Positions 1 to 7,956 of a stretch of 64,000 nt of DNA are shown piece after piece. Position numbers and translations under genes: made by a program. Origin of the DNA: Variovorax paradoxus (GTDB taxonomy: Bacteria > Pseudomonadota > Gammaproteobacteria > Burkholderiales > Burkholderiaceae_C); the NCBI RefSeq assembly GCF_022009635.1, contig NZ_CP091716.1, positions 5,415,501 to 5,479,500 of the forward strand, given 5' to 3'. The notes under the pieces are model-generated. The model had not been told where the DNA came from. It worked only from the letters and a program-made list of their open reading frames with translations, and made no database searches. How positions within the stretch are numbered: position 1 is the stretch's first letter; each line of letters begins with the position of its first letter.

Positions 1-650
1 TGGGCTTGTGGTGTTTGTTGGCTGAGGAATACACCGGTGTATCGATCATCGGAATGCGTAGCGGGATGATCGAAGTCCCCGCGCTGCTGGGTATCCGCAC
101 GCTATATCTCGAGGAAAAATTCAACCAACAGGCAGAGCGCATGGCCAAATGGATCGGCAAGGTGCCTGGGTTCCAGCGCCAAGTCATCGAGAAACCAGCA
201 GGCATCAAGCAGCAGCTCTACTGGCGCGACGAGAGCCTGAAGCGCTACCAACCCAAGCCCGTTTCCAGGCACGCCGCTATCAATAGCCGCCATCTGACCG
301 ATATGAAGATGGGCTTCAGTTTGCAGTCATTGAGAGGGATTGCCCCTCCAATAGCCCTGACACCCATGCCCGTCCTGCGAGAGCCGCTGCTAAAGCCCAC
401 AGAAGAGCCCCAGGCGCCCCTACCTACCTTTATGGCGAACCAAGATTTGCCTGCCCCCATCGATGCCGCAAACCTGAGGCTCGCAAAGACCGAGTTCGAC
501 AAGATCGTGCTTTGGGCCAAAGGTACTCCCACACCCCGGGGTGCGACCAAGAACGTGGCGCATGGATCGGTCACCAGGGTGCTCGAGATCCCGGAAGACG
601 ACGAGGAAGTGGACGAACTTGAGGCGATACCGCCATCCGACAATCTGTGA
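1..650 (+). CDS. C-terminal part of an unidentified protein (5' end outside window)
   Basis: The reading frame is open to the first base, so this is the C-terminal ~215 residues of a longer protein. The start of the visible part (IGMRSGMIEVPALLGIRTLY, then an acidic pair and basic/aromatic stretches) resembles the last Rossmann half of GT-B glycosyltransferase-like folds, where a Ser-Gly-x-x-Glu-x-x-Ala-like motif is common. That is only a weak resemblance. The second half is Pro-rich and probably disordered, and it ends in a strongly acidic tail (DDEEVDELEAIPP). A TTG at 6 is possible as a start but has no ribosome site. The function is unknown to me. Confidence 0.6.
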   Translation, partial: GLWCLLAEEYTGVSIIGMRSGMIEVPALLGIRTLYLEEKFNQQAERMAKWIGKVPGFQRQVIEKPAGIKQQLYWRDESLKRYQPKPVSRHAAINSRHLTDMKMGFSLQSLRGIAPPIALTPMPVLREPLLKPTEEPQAPLPTFMANQDLPAPIDAANLRLAKTEFDKIVLWAKGTPTPRGATKNVAHGSVTRVLEIPEDDEEVDELEAIPPSDNL

Positions 651-758
651 CCGTCGTGAGCGACGAGGCCCCTCGCCCTCGCCGCAAGAATGAGGCAAGT
701 ACGCGGCTGCCGCCCCCTTGCTAACATCCCCGCGGGCACGGGGCCCACGCCCCCGCGC

Positions 759-780
759 GAATCACCAGATCTGGTGATTC
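759..780. promoter_or_regulatory. Perfect 22-bp palindrome upstream of response regulator
   Basis: GAATCACCAGA is followed directly by its exact reverse complement TCTGGTGATTC, with no spacer. It lies 66 bp before the ATG of the NarL-type regulator at 846. A perfect dyad of this size fits a binding site for a dimeric regulator, possibly the downstream LuxR/NarL-type regulator itself. There is no T-run after it, so it does not look like a terminator. Confidence 0.55.
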
Positions 781-845
781 CCGAATCGCGCCGTCCCGGC
801 AGACTCGCCCGACACAAGTGCCGCGCGAACGCGGCAAGGAAGCAA

Positions 846-1601
846 ATGACCATGGAATCAGGCGGCCCGGCGCGCGCTTTGCAACTGGGCCCCGAGGAGG
901 GGCGCGACTCCGTGCTGCCGGCCCCCGTGCTGGTGGTGGAGGACGACGCGCTGATGCAGCGCCGCATCTTCGGCGTGCTCGCTGCGCTGGGCTATCGCGA
1001 AGACGCGCTGGTCTTCGCGCAGTCGATCGCGCAGGCGCGGGAGCGCATGGCGGCCCAGCCGCACGCGCTGGCGCTGGTGGACATCGGCCTGCCGGACGGC
1101 AGCGGGGTCTCGCTGATCGAGCAGCTGCGGGCGGACGACCCGGGCATACCGATCCTCGTCATCTCGGCCTGGAGCACGGAAGACGTCATCCTGACCGCGC
1201 TGCGCAGCGGCGCGACCGGCTATGTGCTGAAGGAGCGCGACGACCTCGAGCTGTCTCTGTCGGTGCGCAGCATATTGCGCGGCGGCGCGCCGATCGACCC
1301 GTTCATCGCGCGGCGCATCCTGGAGCTGGCGCATTCGACGCCGACCACGCTGCCCGAGGCGAATGCTTCGCCGCCCGCCGAGGAAGCCCAGCCCGAACGC
1401 AGCAGCGTGGACATCAGCCCGCGCGAGCATGAGATCCTGCAGCTGGTCGCGCAGGGCCTGACCAATCGCGAGATCGCGGAGCAACTCTTCCTGTCCCGGC
1501 ACACCGTTGAATGTCACATCAAGCACGTCTACCAGAAGCTCGCCGTCTCGACTCGCACCCGGGCGGTCTTCGAGGCGCGCTCGCGTGGCTTGTTGCCCTG
1601 A
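846..1601 (+). CDS. NarL/FixJ-family response regulator
   Basis: A 251-residue two-component regulator. The N-terminal receiver has an acidic pocket (VVEDD, about residues 31-34), phospho-acceptor Asp79 in LVDIGLPDGSG, and the conserved Lys in GYVLKERDD. The C-terminal 60 residues are a LuxR-type helix-turn-helix (SPREHEILQLVAQGLTNREI). ATG 846 is preferred because AAGGAAG lies just upstream (836-842). The frame is open further upstream but reads like non-coding sequence. It overlaps the following histidine kinase gene by 91 bp, so the two are almost certainly a cognate, translationally coupled pair. The input signal is unknown. Confidence 0.92.
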   Translation: MTMESGGPARALQLGPEEGRDSVLPAPVLVVEDDALMQRRIFGVLAALGYREDALVFAQSIAQARERMAAQPHALALVDIGLPDGSGVSLIEQLRADDPGIPILVISAWSTEDVILTALRSGATGYVLKERDDLELSLSVRSILRGGAPIDPFIARRILELAHSTPTTLPEANASPPAEEAQPERSSVDISPREHEILQLVAQGLTNREIAEQLFLSRHTVECHIKHVYQKLAVSTRTRAVFEARSRGLLP

Positions 1602-3466
1602 TCCTGCTGCTGGCGGGAAGCGGCGCCGCGTGGGGCCAGAGCTGCGCGCCGCGGGTCGATTCGGTGTCGGCATTGCGCACCGCGGCCGGCATCCAGAGCC
1701 CGGCGGCGCTGCCTGAAACCGGCTGGGAGCCGGTCAGCCTGCCGCACCACTGGGAACGCGAGTGGCCTGAGTTCGAAGGCACCGTTTGGTATCGCATCGA
1801 CTGGACGCGGACCTGCGCGGAAGACTCCGATAACGCCTCCGGAGCAGCCCCGCTGGCCGTGGCGCTGGACTACATCAACATGGCCGGCGCGGTCTTCGCC
1901 AACCAGACGCTGCTGTGGCGCGACCCGAGCCTGGTGGAGCCGCTGAGCCGCGGCTGGAACACGCCGCGCCTGCTGGTGCTGCCCGACGCGGCGCTGCGGC
2001 CGGGGCGCAATGCGCTGTTCATCCAGGTGGTGGGCGCCAGCCGCTACGACTCCGGGCTGGGCAACACGCTGGTCGCGGACATCGATACGGCAACCACGCA
2101 CCAGCAGCGCCAGAATTTCTTCTTTCGCACGCTGTCGATCGTCAACCTGGTCATCTCGGCCACGCTGGGCGTGTTCTTCCTGGCGGTGTGGCTGGTGCGC
2201 CGGAAAGACGCCGCCTACGGCTGGTACGCGCTGACCTCCGCCACCTGGGTGCTGTTCTTCAGCAACACCGTGGTGACCACGCCCTGGCCCTTCGGCACGA
2301 CGGAGGGCTGGTCGCGCTTCGTCACGGTTGCCATGACCCTGTTCTGCAGCGCGCTGTACATGTTCTTGTGGTCTTTCGGCGGGCAGCGGTTTCCCCGGCT
2401 TGCACGCGTGCTGTGGGCCGGCTGCGGCCTGGTCGCGCTGCTGTTCCTGCTGATGCCGCGCGGCTGGTATTCGACCGCGACCATGGCCGTTTTCATCGGC
2501 TATGTGCTGCTCTTCATCTCGGCCTGTCTGCAGTTCATCGTGCGGGCGGTGTTTCGCACGCGGGAGACCGAGCATCTGTTGCTGGCGGTATGCCTGGTGG
2601 GCTTCCTGATCGCCGCGATTCACGATACCTTGGGGCTGCTCGGACTGGCGAGCAACACCTCCGTCCTCACGCCGGTCACCGCGCCGCTGATCACGATCGG
2701 CATGGCGCTGATCCTGGCGAGCCGGTTCGCGCGCAGCGTGCAGCAGGCGGAGTCGTTCAACGCGGTGCTGGAAGGCCAGATCCGCATCGCCCGCGACGAC
2801 CTCGCGCGCACCCTGACGCGCGAGCACCGTCTGGAGCTCGACAACGTGCGCCTGAGCGAGCGCCTGCAGCTCGCGCACGACCTGCACGACGGCCTGGGCA
2901 GCTCGCTGGTGCGCTCGATCGCGCTGGTGGAGCAGTCGGGCAGCGCCATCGGCTCGCGGCAGTACCTGTCGATGTTCAAGTCGCTGCGCGACGACCTGCG
3001 CCAGGTGATCGACACCAGCAGCAGCGCGTCGGCCACGGTGGCCGATACGCCGCTGCTGTGGCTGGCGCCGATCCGCTACCGCTTCGGCCAGCTGTTCGAC
3101 GAGCTGGAGATCGAGAACGAATGGCGCATTCCTCCGGCATGGGCGTCGCCGCCGTCCACCAAGCAACTGCTCGGGCTGACGCGCATTCTTGAAGAAGCGC
3201 TGACCAACGTGATCAAGCACAGCCGCGCGACCCGGCTGCGCGTGTCGCTGTCGACGCAGGCCGGTGGCGAGACCCGGCTTTCGGTGGAGGACAACGGCTT
3301 GGGCTTCGACGCGGCGATGGTCTCGGAGTCGATGTTGGGCATCGGCCTGCGCAGCATGCAGGCCCGCGCCAGCCGCATCGGCGGAGAGCTGCGCATCTCT
3401 TCCTCGCGCGAGGGCAGTTGCATCGAAGCGCGCATCGGCGGCGGGAGCGCGGCGCCGGCGGTTTGA
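1511..3466 (+). CDS. 7TM-DISM-type sensor histidine kinase (HisKA_3)
   Basis: A 651-residue membrane sensor. A hydrophobic signal segment (about residues 24-42) is followed by a periplasmic beta-rich domain (about 45-200, with WYRIDW and a galactose-binding-like fold typical of 7TMR-DISM extracellular domains). Then come seven hydrophobic helices (about 205-410), a coiled linker, a HisKA_3 box with phospho-acceptor His459 in DLHDGLGSSL, and a HATPase domain (EEALTNVIKHS, DNGLGFD, GIGLRSM). ATG 1511 lies inside the preceding regulator gene and is the only good start ahead of the signal segment. It has no clear ribosome site, which fits coupling to the upstream gene. Such kinases partner NarL-type regulators; the ligand cannot be predicted. 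Confidence 0.9.
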   Translation: MSHQARLPEARRLDSHPGGLRGALAWLVALILLLAGSGAAWGQSCAPRVDSVSALRTAAGIQSPAALPETGWEPVSLPHHWEREWPEFEGTVWYRIDWTRTCAEDSDNASGAAPLAVALDYINMAGAVFANQTLLWRDPSLVEPLSRGWNTPRLLVLPDAALRPGRNALFIQVVGASRYDSGLGNTLVADIDTATTHQQRQNFFFRTLSIVNLVISATLGVFFLAVWLVRRKDAAYGWYALTSATWVLFFSNTVVTTPWPFGTTEGWSRFVTVAMTLFCSALYMFLWSFGGQRFPRLARVLWAGCGLVALLFLLMPRGWYSTATMAVFIGYVLLFISACLQFIVRAVFRTRETEHLLLAVCLVGFLIAAIHDTLGLLGLASNTSVLTPVTAPLITIGMALILASRFARSVQQAESFNAVLEGQIRIARDDLARTLTREHRLELDNVRLSERLQLAHDLHDGLGSSLVRSIALVEQSGSAIGSRQYLSMFKSLRDDLRQVIDTSSSASATVADTPLLWLAPIRYRFGQLFDELEIENEWRIPPAWASPPSTKQLLGLTRILEEALTNVIKHSRATRLRVSLSTQAGGETRLSVEDNGLGFDAAMVSESMLGIGLRSMQARASRIGGELRISSSREGSCIEARIGGGSAAPAV

Positions 3467-3540
3467 AGGGCCGGGCGCGGCGGCCCATTTTTCTACCAGA
3501 TCGCTGCCGATCATCGGGGCTTCCAATTTCCGGCCCCACC

Positions 3541-3813
3541 ATGTCACAGCCTCCCAAAGCCACCTACTTCGACGACCTGCATGCCCCGCAGGTGTTCGCG
3601 GACGAAGTCTCGGGCTACTGGGTCAACGCGGGCTGCGTCCACATCACCCTGGATGCCAGCCGCGTCGACCACAGTTCTGACCGTTGTTCCGTCAACCGCG
3701 CCGCGGTGCTGCGGCTCACCCTGCCGATTCCCATCGCGCAGGTGCTGGCCGTGAGCCTCTACGACTTCCTGAAGCAGCGCGGGCTCGCCCCGGCACCGAG
3801 CAACGGGCACTGA
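3541..3813 (+). CDS. Small conserved-looking protein of unknown function (DUF3467-like?)
   Basis: A 90-residue soluble protein starting MSQPPKATYFDD. The pattern (Pro-x-Val-Phe-Ala-Asp near residue 20, alternating beta strands, then a helix AQVLAVSLYDFLKQRG) loosely resembles DUF3467 proteins; this is by eye only. The ATG at 3541 is chosen because the frame upstream reads as the shadow of the kinase gene. No strong ribosome site is visible. It lies 74 bp after the kinase gene on the same strand and may be cotranscribed. Confidence 0.6.
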   Translation: MSQPPKATYFDDLHAPQVFADEVSGYWVNAGCVHITLDASRVDHSSDRCSVNRAAVLRLTLPIPIAQVLAVSLYDFLKQRGLAPAPSNGH

Positions 3814-3873
3814 CGCAAGAACCGCGACGGCCGTGGGGCCGGCGTCCCAGATTTCTCCGAGATCGATCGTGAA

Positions 3874-3892
3874 GATGAGAGCCATTCTTATC
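3874..3892. promoter_or_regulatory. Candidate Fur box before TonB-dependent receptor
   Basis: GATGAGAGCCATTCTTATC is an imperfect inverted repeat (GATgAGA...TCTtATC). By my count it matches the 19-bp Fur consensus at 11 positions. It lies 18 bp upstream of the receptor start, a plausible place for iron repression. This is a by-eye match only. Confidence 0.45.
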
Positions 3893-3909
3893 TACACAGT
3901 GAGTCACCG

Positions 3910-6105
3910 TTGAACCCGAGACGCCAGAACGCCGCCGACGCCAACCCTTCCGCCATTTCCTTCCGGCGCGCCGCCTTCGGCCCGCATGCCCGCGCCACCC
4001 TGCTGGTGCTGTGGGCCGCCACCCAGGGTGGCCGGGCCCTTGCACAGGACGCACAACAGGCCAACCCTGCCCGTGACAGCGCGGCGCTGCCCACGGTGAC
4101 CGTCACCGCCGACGCGCAGCAGGACGACACGCCCCAGCACCTGAACGCCAAGGCCGGCGCCGGCGCTCTGGGCACCCGCTCGCAGCTGGAGACGCCCTTC
4201 TCGACCACCGTGGTGCGCAGCGAGGACATTGCCGAGCGCCAGGTGTCCAAGCTCGGCGACGTTTTCGCGCTCGACGCTTCGGTCTCCGACAACAGCGGCG
4301 CGTACAGCAGCTGGGCCACCTACATCTCGGTGCGCGGCCTGCCGCTGGACTGGCAGAACGGCTACCGCATCAACGGCCAGCCTTTCCTGAGCTACGCCAT
4401 CACCCTGCCCTACGAGCAGTTCGAGCAGATCGATCTGCTCAAGGGCTCGTCGGGCTTCATGTACGGCTTCGGCTCGCCGGGCGGCATCGTCAACTACGTG
4501 ACCAAGAAGCCCACGGACCAGCCGGTGCGCAGCATCGACGTCGGCTACAAGACCGCGGGCGTGTGGAGCGAGCATGTCGACCTGGGCGGGCGCTTCGGCG
4601 CCGACGACCGCTTCGGCTACCGGCTCAACGCCACGCACGAAGAAGGCAAGACTTACAACGACGGCAACGTGCGCCGCAATTCGGTGTCGCTGGGCCTCGA
4701 TGCGAAGCTCACCGACAAGCTCACCTGGACCTTCGACTCGCTCTACCAGAAACGCCAGACCACGGGCCAGACGCCGTCGATCTACCTGGGCAGCTACACC
4801 GGCACGCAACTGCCCTCCACCATCGGCGCGAACAACCAGAACCTGGTGGGCGCGGGCCAGCACCTGTCCACCGACTTCAACCTCTATTCGACCGGCCTGC
4901 AGTACCAGCTCTCGCCCGACTGGACCCTGAGCACCAGCTACAGCCACAGCAGCGCCACGCGCAGCCGCAACGAGGGCATCGCCTACCTGCTGGACAGCAC
5001 CGGCAACTACGACGACTACCGCTCCGACAGCGCCGAAGGCCATCGCTTCAACCAATGGCAGGCCATGGCCACCGGCAAGCTGCGCACCGGCGACTACGAG
5101 CACCAGCTGACGCTGGGCGCCTCCTGGCAGAAGCAGGTCAACGACTACAGCAGCAACGCGGTCTACCAGCTGATCGGCACCGGCAGCATCTTCAGCCAGA
5201 ACACCAACGGCTACACCAGCGTGACCGGCTTCACGCCTTACCGCAACAGCGACATCACGCAACGCGCGCTGTTCGCGAGCGACACGCTGAAGCTGTCGGA
5301 CAGGTGGTCGGTGCTGGCCGGCCTGCGCAGCACCACCTACGAGCAGAACGGCTACGACACCACGGGCACGCAAACTTCTACATACCGCAAGAGCGGCGTC
5401 GTCACGCCCACGCTGGCGCTGATGTTCAAGCCCGCGCCGGACACCACGCTCTACGGCAGTTATGTCGAGTCGCTGGAGCCGGGCAGCACGGTGAGCAACC
5501 TCTACGCCAACGACGGCCAGCTGCTGAACCCCCTGAAGAGCCGCCAGTACGAGCTGGGCCTGAAGACCGAGCGTGAACGCTGGAGCGCCACGGCCGCGCT
5601 GTTTCGCATAGAGCGCGGCGCGGAGTACGCCAACAGCGCCAACGTTCTGGTGCAGGACGGCCTGTCGATCTACCAGGGCGTGGAGTTCGGCGCCTCCACG
5701 CGGCTGGGTTCGCAGTGGCAGGTCGGCGGCAACCTGATGCTGCTCGACGCCTCCTACCAGCGCGGCAGCAGCTACAACGGCAACCGCGTGGCAGGCGCGC
5801 CGAAGATGATCGCCACCGCGCAGGTGGGCTACGACGTGGCGCAGGTGCCGGGCCTGAAGCTGTCGGCCGACATGAAGTACACGGGCGGCACCATGCTCGA
5901 TGCGTCGAACCAGATCAGCCTGCCGGGCTACACCATCGCCAACATCGGCGCCAGCTACACCACGCGCATCGGCGGGCGCAACACCACCTTCCGCGCGGCG
6001 ATCAACAACGTCACGAACCGGCGCTACTGGGAGTTCCAGTACGACAACTACATCAAGCCCGGCGACCCGCGCACCTTCAGCCTGAGCGCCAAGCTCGATT
6101 TCTAG
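3910..6105 (+). CDS. TonB-dependent siderophore receptor
   Basis: A 731-residue outer-membrane receptor, of usual length for the FhuE/FpvA/Fiu class. A signal peptide (cleavage near GGRALAQ, about residue 45) precedes the TonB-box-like segment ALPTVTVTA. The plug domain follows (SQLETPFSTTVV, SVRGLPLDWQNGYRINGQ, LLKGSSGFMYGFGSPGGIVNYVTKKP), then about 22 beta strands ending in an aromatic C-terminus (AKLDF). The start is a TTG at 3910; in-frame alternatives are poor. A Fur-like box sits just upstream. It probably imports a ferric siderophore, but the substrate is not deducible. No anti-sigma/ECF pair or siderophore biosynthesis genes are next to it, and the plug starts directly without an FpvA-type signalling domain. 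Confidence 0.93.
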   Translation: MNPRRQNAADANPSAISFRRAAFGPHARATLLVLWAATQGGRALAQDAQQANPARDSAALPTVTVTADAQQDDTPQHLNAKAGAGALGTRSQLETPFSTTVVRSEDIAERQVSKLGDVFALDASVSDNSGAYSSWATYISVRGLPLDWQNGYRINGQPFLSYAITLPYEQFEQIDLLKGSSGFMYGFGSPGGIVNYVTKKPTDQPVRSIDVGYKTAGVWSEHVDLGGRFGADDRFGYRLNATHEEGKTYNDGNVRRNSVSLGLDAKLTDKLTWTFDSLYQKRQTTGQTPSIYLGSYTGTQLPSTIGANNQNLVGAGQHLSTDFNLYSTGLQYQLSPDWTLSTSYSHSSATRSRNEGIAYLLDSTGNYDDYRSDSAEGHRFNQWQAMATGKLRTGDYEHQLTLGASWQKQVNDYSSNAVYQLIGTGSIFSQNTNGYTSVTGFTPYRNSDITQRALFASDTLKLSDRWSVLAGLRSTTYEQNGYDTTGTQTSTYRKSGVVTPTLALMFKPAPDTTLYGSYVESLEPGSTVSNLYANDGQLLNPLKSRQYELGLKTERERWSATAALFRIERGAEYANSANVLVQDGLSIYQGVEFGASTRLGSQWQVGGNLMLLDASYQRGSSYNGNRVAGAPKMIATAQVGYDVAQVPGLKLSADMKYTGGTMLDASNQISLPGYTIANIGASYTTRIGGRNTTFRAAINNVTNRRYWEFQYDNYIKPGDPRTFSLSAKLDF

Positions 6106-6114
6106 GACCATCGC

Positions 6115-6537
6115 ATGACCACCCTCCTCCAAAGAATGGCTCTGGTAGCCGCTGCGCTGTGGATCGCCGCGGCATGCGGCGGCGCGCACGCGGCAGCGCA
6201 GGCGCGCGTGGTGTCGAGCACCTGGCTTCCCGGCGGCAAGTACGCGCTGGTCTACGAGTTCGAGGGGGCCGAGTACATGACGGTCACGGCCGACCCGCCG
6301 GGTGCGTGGATCACGGTGGCGCAGTCGGAGCCCGCGCCAACGCCAGAGCCCGTCGCACTTGCACCCGCGCCTTCGTTGCCCGCGCCGCAGGTCGCGCATG
6401 CCGAGGTGTTTCCGGAGTCGTCGAGCTACGTCGGCGGCTTCTTCATCGACCCGCTCTCCGCGGCGTTGCGCGCCACCGGCCTGGGCCTGCTGCTCAGCGG
6501 CGACTGGCCGCACGCGCCGCGCCGCTTCAACCGCTGA
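6115..6537 (+). CDS. Exported small protein, paralogue of the gene at 60771
   Basis: A 140-residue protein with an N-terminal signal peptide (hydrophobic residues 6-20, cleavage near AHAAAQA). The first mature segment, QARVVSSTW...YALVYEFEGAEYMT...PPGAWITV, matches the start of the mature protein at 60771 (QARVISATP...YNVTYEYNGQQYTT...RPGATIAV). The two are therefore paralogues. A Pro/Ala-rich linker and a short hydrophobic C-terminal part follow. It starts 9 bp after the receptor stop and is likely in the same operon. The function is unknown. Confidence 0.7.
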   Translation: MTTLLQRMALVAAALWIAAACGGAHAAAQARVVSSTWLPGGKYALVYEFEGAEYMTVTADPPGAWITVAQSEPAPTPEPVALAPAPSLPAPQVAHAEVFPESSSYVGGFFIDPLSAALRATGLGLLLSGDWPHAPRRFNR

Positions 6538-6543
6538 AGCGAG

Positions 6544-7011
6544 ATGCGAACGATGCGCCCGTCGTCCAATTTTTCTCCCGTTTTGAAGTTCAACATGCCA
6601 GTCATGAACAGCCCATGGCATCGCGATACACACGGCGCTTCGCAAGCGCTCCGGTTCAGCGGCGCGCTGCCCACGGCGGCCGCCAGCGGCCAGCCGCCAG
6701 GGCGTCCGATGCAGGCGCGATGGAGCCAGGCCCAGCCCGCGCACACCGTTCGCCGCGGCTGGCGCAAGAGCGCATGGATGCCGCGCGTGGCGGGCCTGCT
6801 GGCGTTCGGCGCGCTCGTGGTCGGCATGCTGGTGGCCGGCAGCGAAACCTGCACCGCGCAAGAGACCGACGACGCGGGAAGCTATGCCCAGTCGACCCTC
6901 GCGCCCATCATGGACCGAAGCACCGGCGCGGCGTCTTCGCACAGGCATGGCGGTGCCTGCAGGCATGCGCGCAAGGCGGCTCGTCTCGCGCATCCGAAGC
7001 CGGCGCTCTGA
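6544..7011 (+). CDS. Hypothetical protein with one membrane segment
   Basis: A 155-residue frame between the exported protein and the next response regulator, spaced 6 bp and 11 bp from them. One hydrophobic helix (VAGLLAFGALVVGMLVAG, about residues 81-98) is flanked by Arg/Lys-rich N-terminal sequence and a His/Arg-rich tail. Codon use is compatible with coding, and the tight spacing supports an operon member. No family is recognised, and starts at 6595 or 6604 are also possible. Fairly uncertain. Confidence 0.4.
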   Translation: MRTMRPSSNFSPVLKFNMPVMNSPWHRDTHGASQALRFSGALPTAAASGQPPGRPMQARWSQAQPAHTVRRGWRKSAWMPRVAGLLAFGALVVGMLVAGSETCTAQETDDAGSYAQSTLAPIMDRSTGAASSHRHGGACRHARKAARLAHPKPAL

Positions 7012-7022
7012 ACAACTCACTC

Positions 7023-7706
7023 ATGCTCCGGCCGGTGCCTTTCTTCAGCGCCTTGGTCGTGGAAGCCGACCCCGCGGTCGCGCGCCGCATGCTGCGCATC
7101 CTCGGTGCGCTCGCGCCCGGCCGGCACGCGCCGTGTGTGTCCACGCCAGAGGAAGCCCATCATCTGCTGGCGGCCTTCTCGTTCGACCTGGTGTTCGTCG
7201 ACATGCAGCTTCAACCGACCGGCGAAGGCGCACGGCTGATCACGCGCATACGCGTGGCGCAGCCTCGCAGCCAGGTCGTCGCGATCTCGCACATGGACAA
7301 CCGGGACCTGGTGCGCTCCGCCTTCGCTGCTGGCGCGACGGGCTATCTGCTCAGCGATGCGGAAGACGCAGAGATTGCCTATGCGCTGCGCGCGCTGGAG
7401 AGCGGTGGCGTGGCGCTCGATCCGCGCGTGGGGCGCCGTGTGCTGGACATGCTGGCGGTGTCGATGCGGCGCGGCACTGTTACTGCCCCTCTCGATGCGG
7501 CGGAAGCGCCGCGCCAGCTAAGGCCGCGCGAGCTGCAGTTCCTGCGCCTGATCGCCGACGGGCTGAGCAACCGGCAGATCGCCGACGCGCTGGAGGTGTC
7601 GATCCACACCGTGGAGTTCCACGCGCGCAACGCCTACCGCAAGCTCGAGGTCAAGTCCCGGACCCAGGCCATCCTCGAGGCGACGCGCCACGGTCTTCTG
7701 GGCTGA
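7023..7706 (+). CDS. NarL-type response regulator with atypical receiver
   Basis: A 227-residue protein with a receiver domain (phospho-acceptor position Asp60 in LVFVDMQLQP) and a C-terminal LuxR-type helix-turn-helix (RPRELQFLRLIADGLSNRQI...HTVEFHARNAYRKLEV). Two hallmark receiver residues differ. The acidic pair is broken (VVEAD), and the conserved Lys after beta-5 is Ser (GYLLSDAED, where the regulator at 846 has GYVLKERDD). Phosphorylation may therefore be altered or dispensable. No kinase gene is adjacent. It follows the receptor and small exported genes on the same strand, so it may act on them or be cotranscribed. ATG 7023 follows the preceding stop by 11 bp. Confidence 0.85.
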   Translation: MLRPVPFFSALVVEADPAVARRMLRILGALAPGRHAPCVSTPEEAHHLLAAFSFDLVFVDMQLQPTGEGARLITRIRVAQPRSQVVAISHMDNRDLVRSAFAAGATGYLLSDAEDAEIAYALRALESGGVALDPRVGRRVLDMLAVSMRRGTVTAPLDAAEAPRQLRPRELQFLRLIADGLSNRQIADALEVSIHTVEFHARNAYRKLEVKSRTQAILEATRHGLLG

Positions 7707-7848
7707 GGCGCTGCCGCTGCAGCGCCAGGAAGGTCAGAGACGCCAGATGCCTGGCATCCCACACGAGGAACATCGCCATCAGCACGGCGTCGCCCACGGC
7801 CAGCGCGATCAGGGTGCGCCAGTCCCACAGCCAGTCGAGGAAGGTCAT
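7651..7848 (-). CDS. Possible small membrane protein
   Basis: A 65-residue frame starting MTFLDWLWDW with a hydrophobic helix (TLIALAVGDAVLMAMFLVW) followed by a basic tail. Its 3' end overlaps the end of the convergent response-regulator gene by 56 bp. No clear ribosome site precedes ATG 7848. The amphipathic start plus single helix look like a real small membrane protein, but the evidence is thin. Confidence 0.35.
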   Translation of the reverse strand: MTFLDWLWDWRTLIALAVGDAVLMAMFLVWDARHLASLTFLALQRQRLSPEDRGASPRGWPGSGT

Positions 7849-7956
7849 GAGTCGATAGGGATGATGAATGCGAGGCCTCGAGCTTGCGGCCCGCGCATTG
7901 CCCACGGATTTCAGCGTGTTGCGGCTTCGTTGCCGCGCCGGCGTGAAGGCGAAGGC

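Noticed and set aside
1529..3547. 672-codon minus-strand frame opposite the sensor kinase
   Set aside because: Low-complexity shadow of a well-supported kinase gene; no ribosome site or motif.
3904..7020. Very long minus-strand open frame (1038 codons) opposite the TonB receptor
   Set aside because: It is a GC-frame shadow: the translation is Arg/Ala/Val/Gly-rich without domains, and the plus strand holds clear receptor genes.
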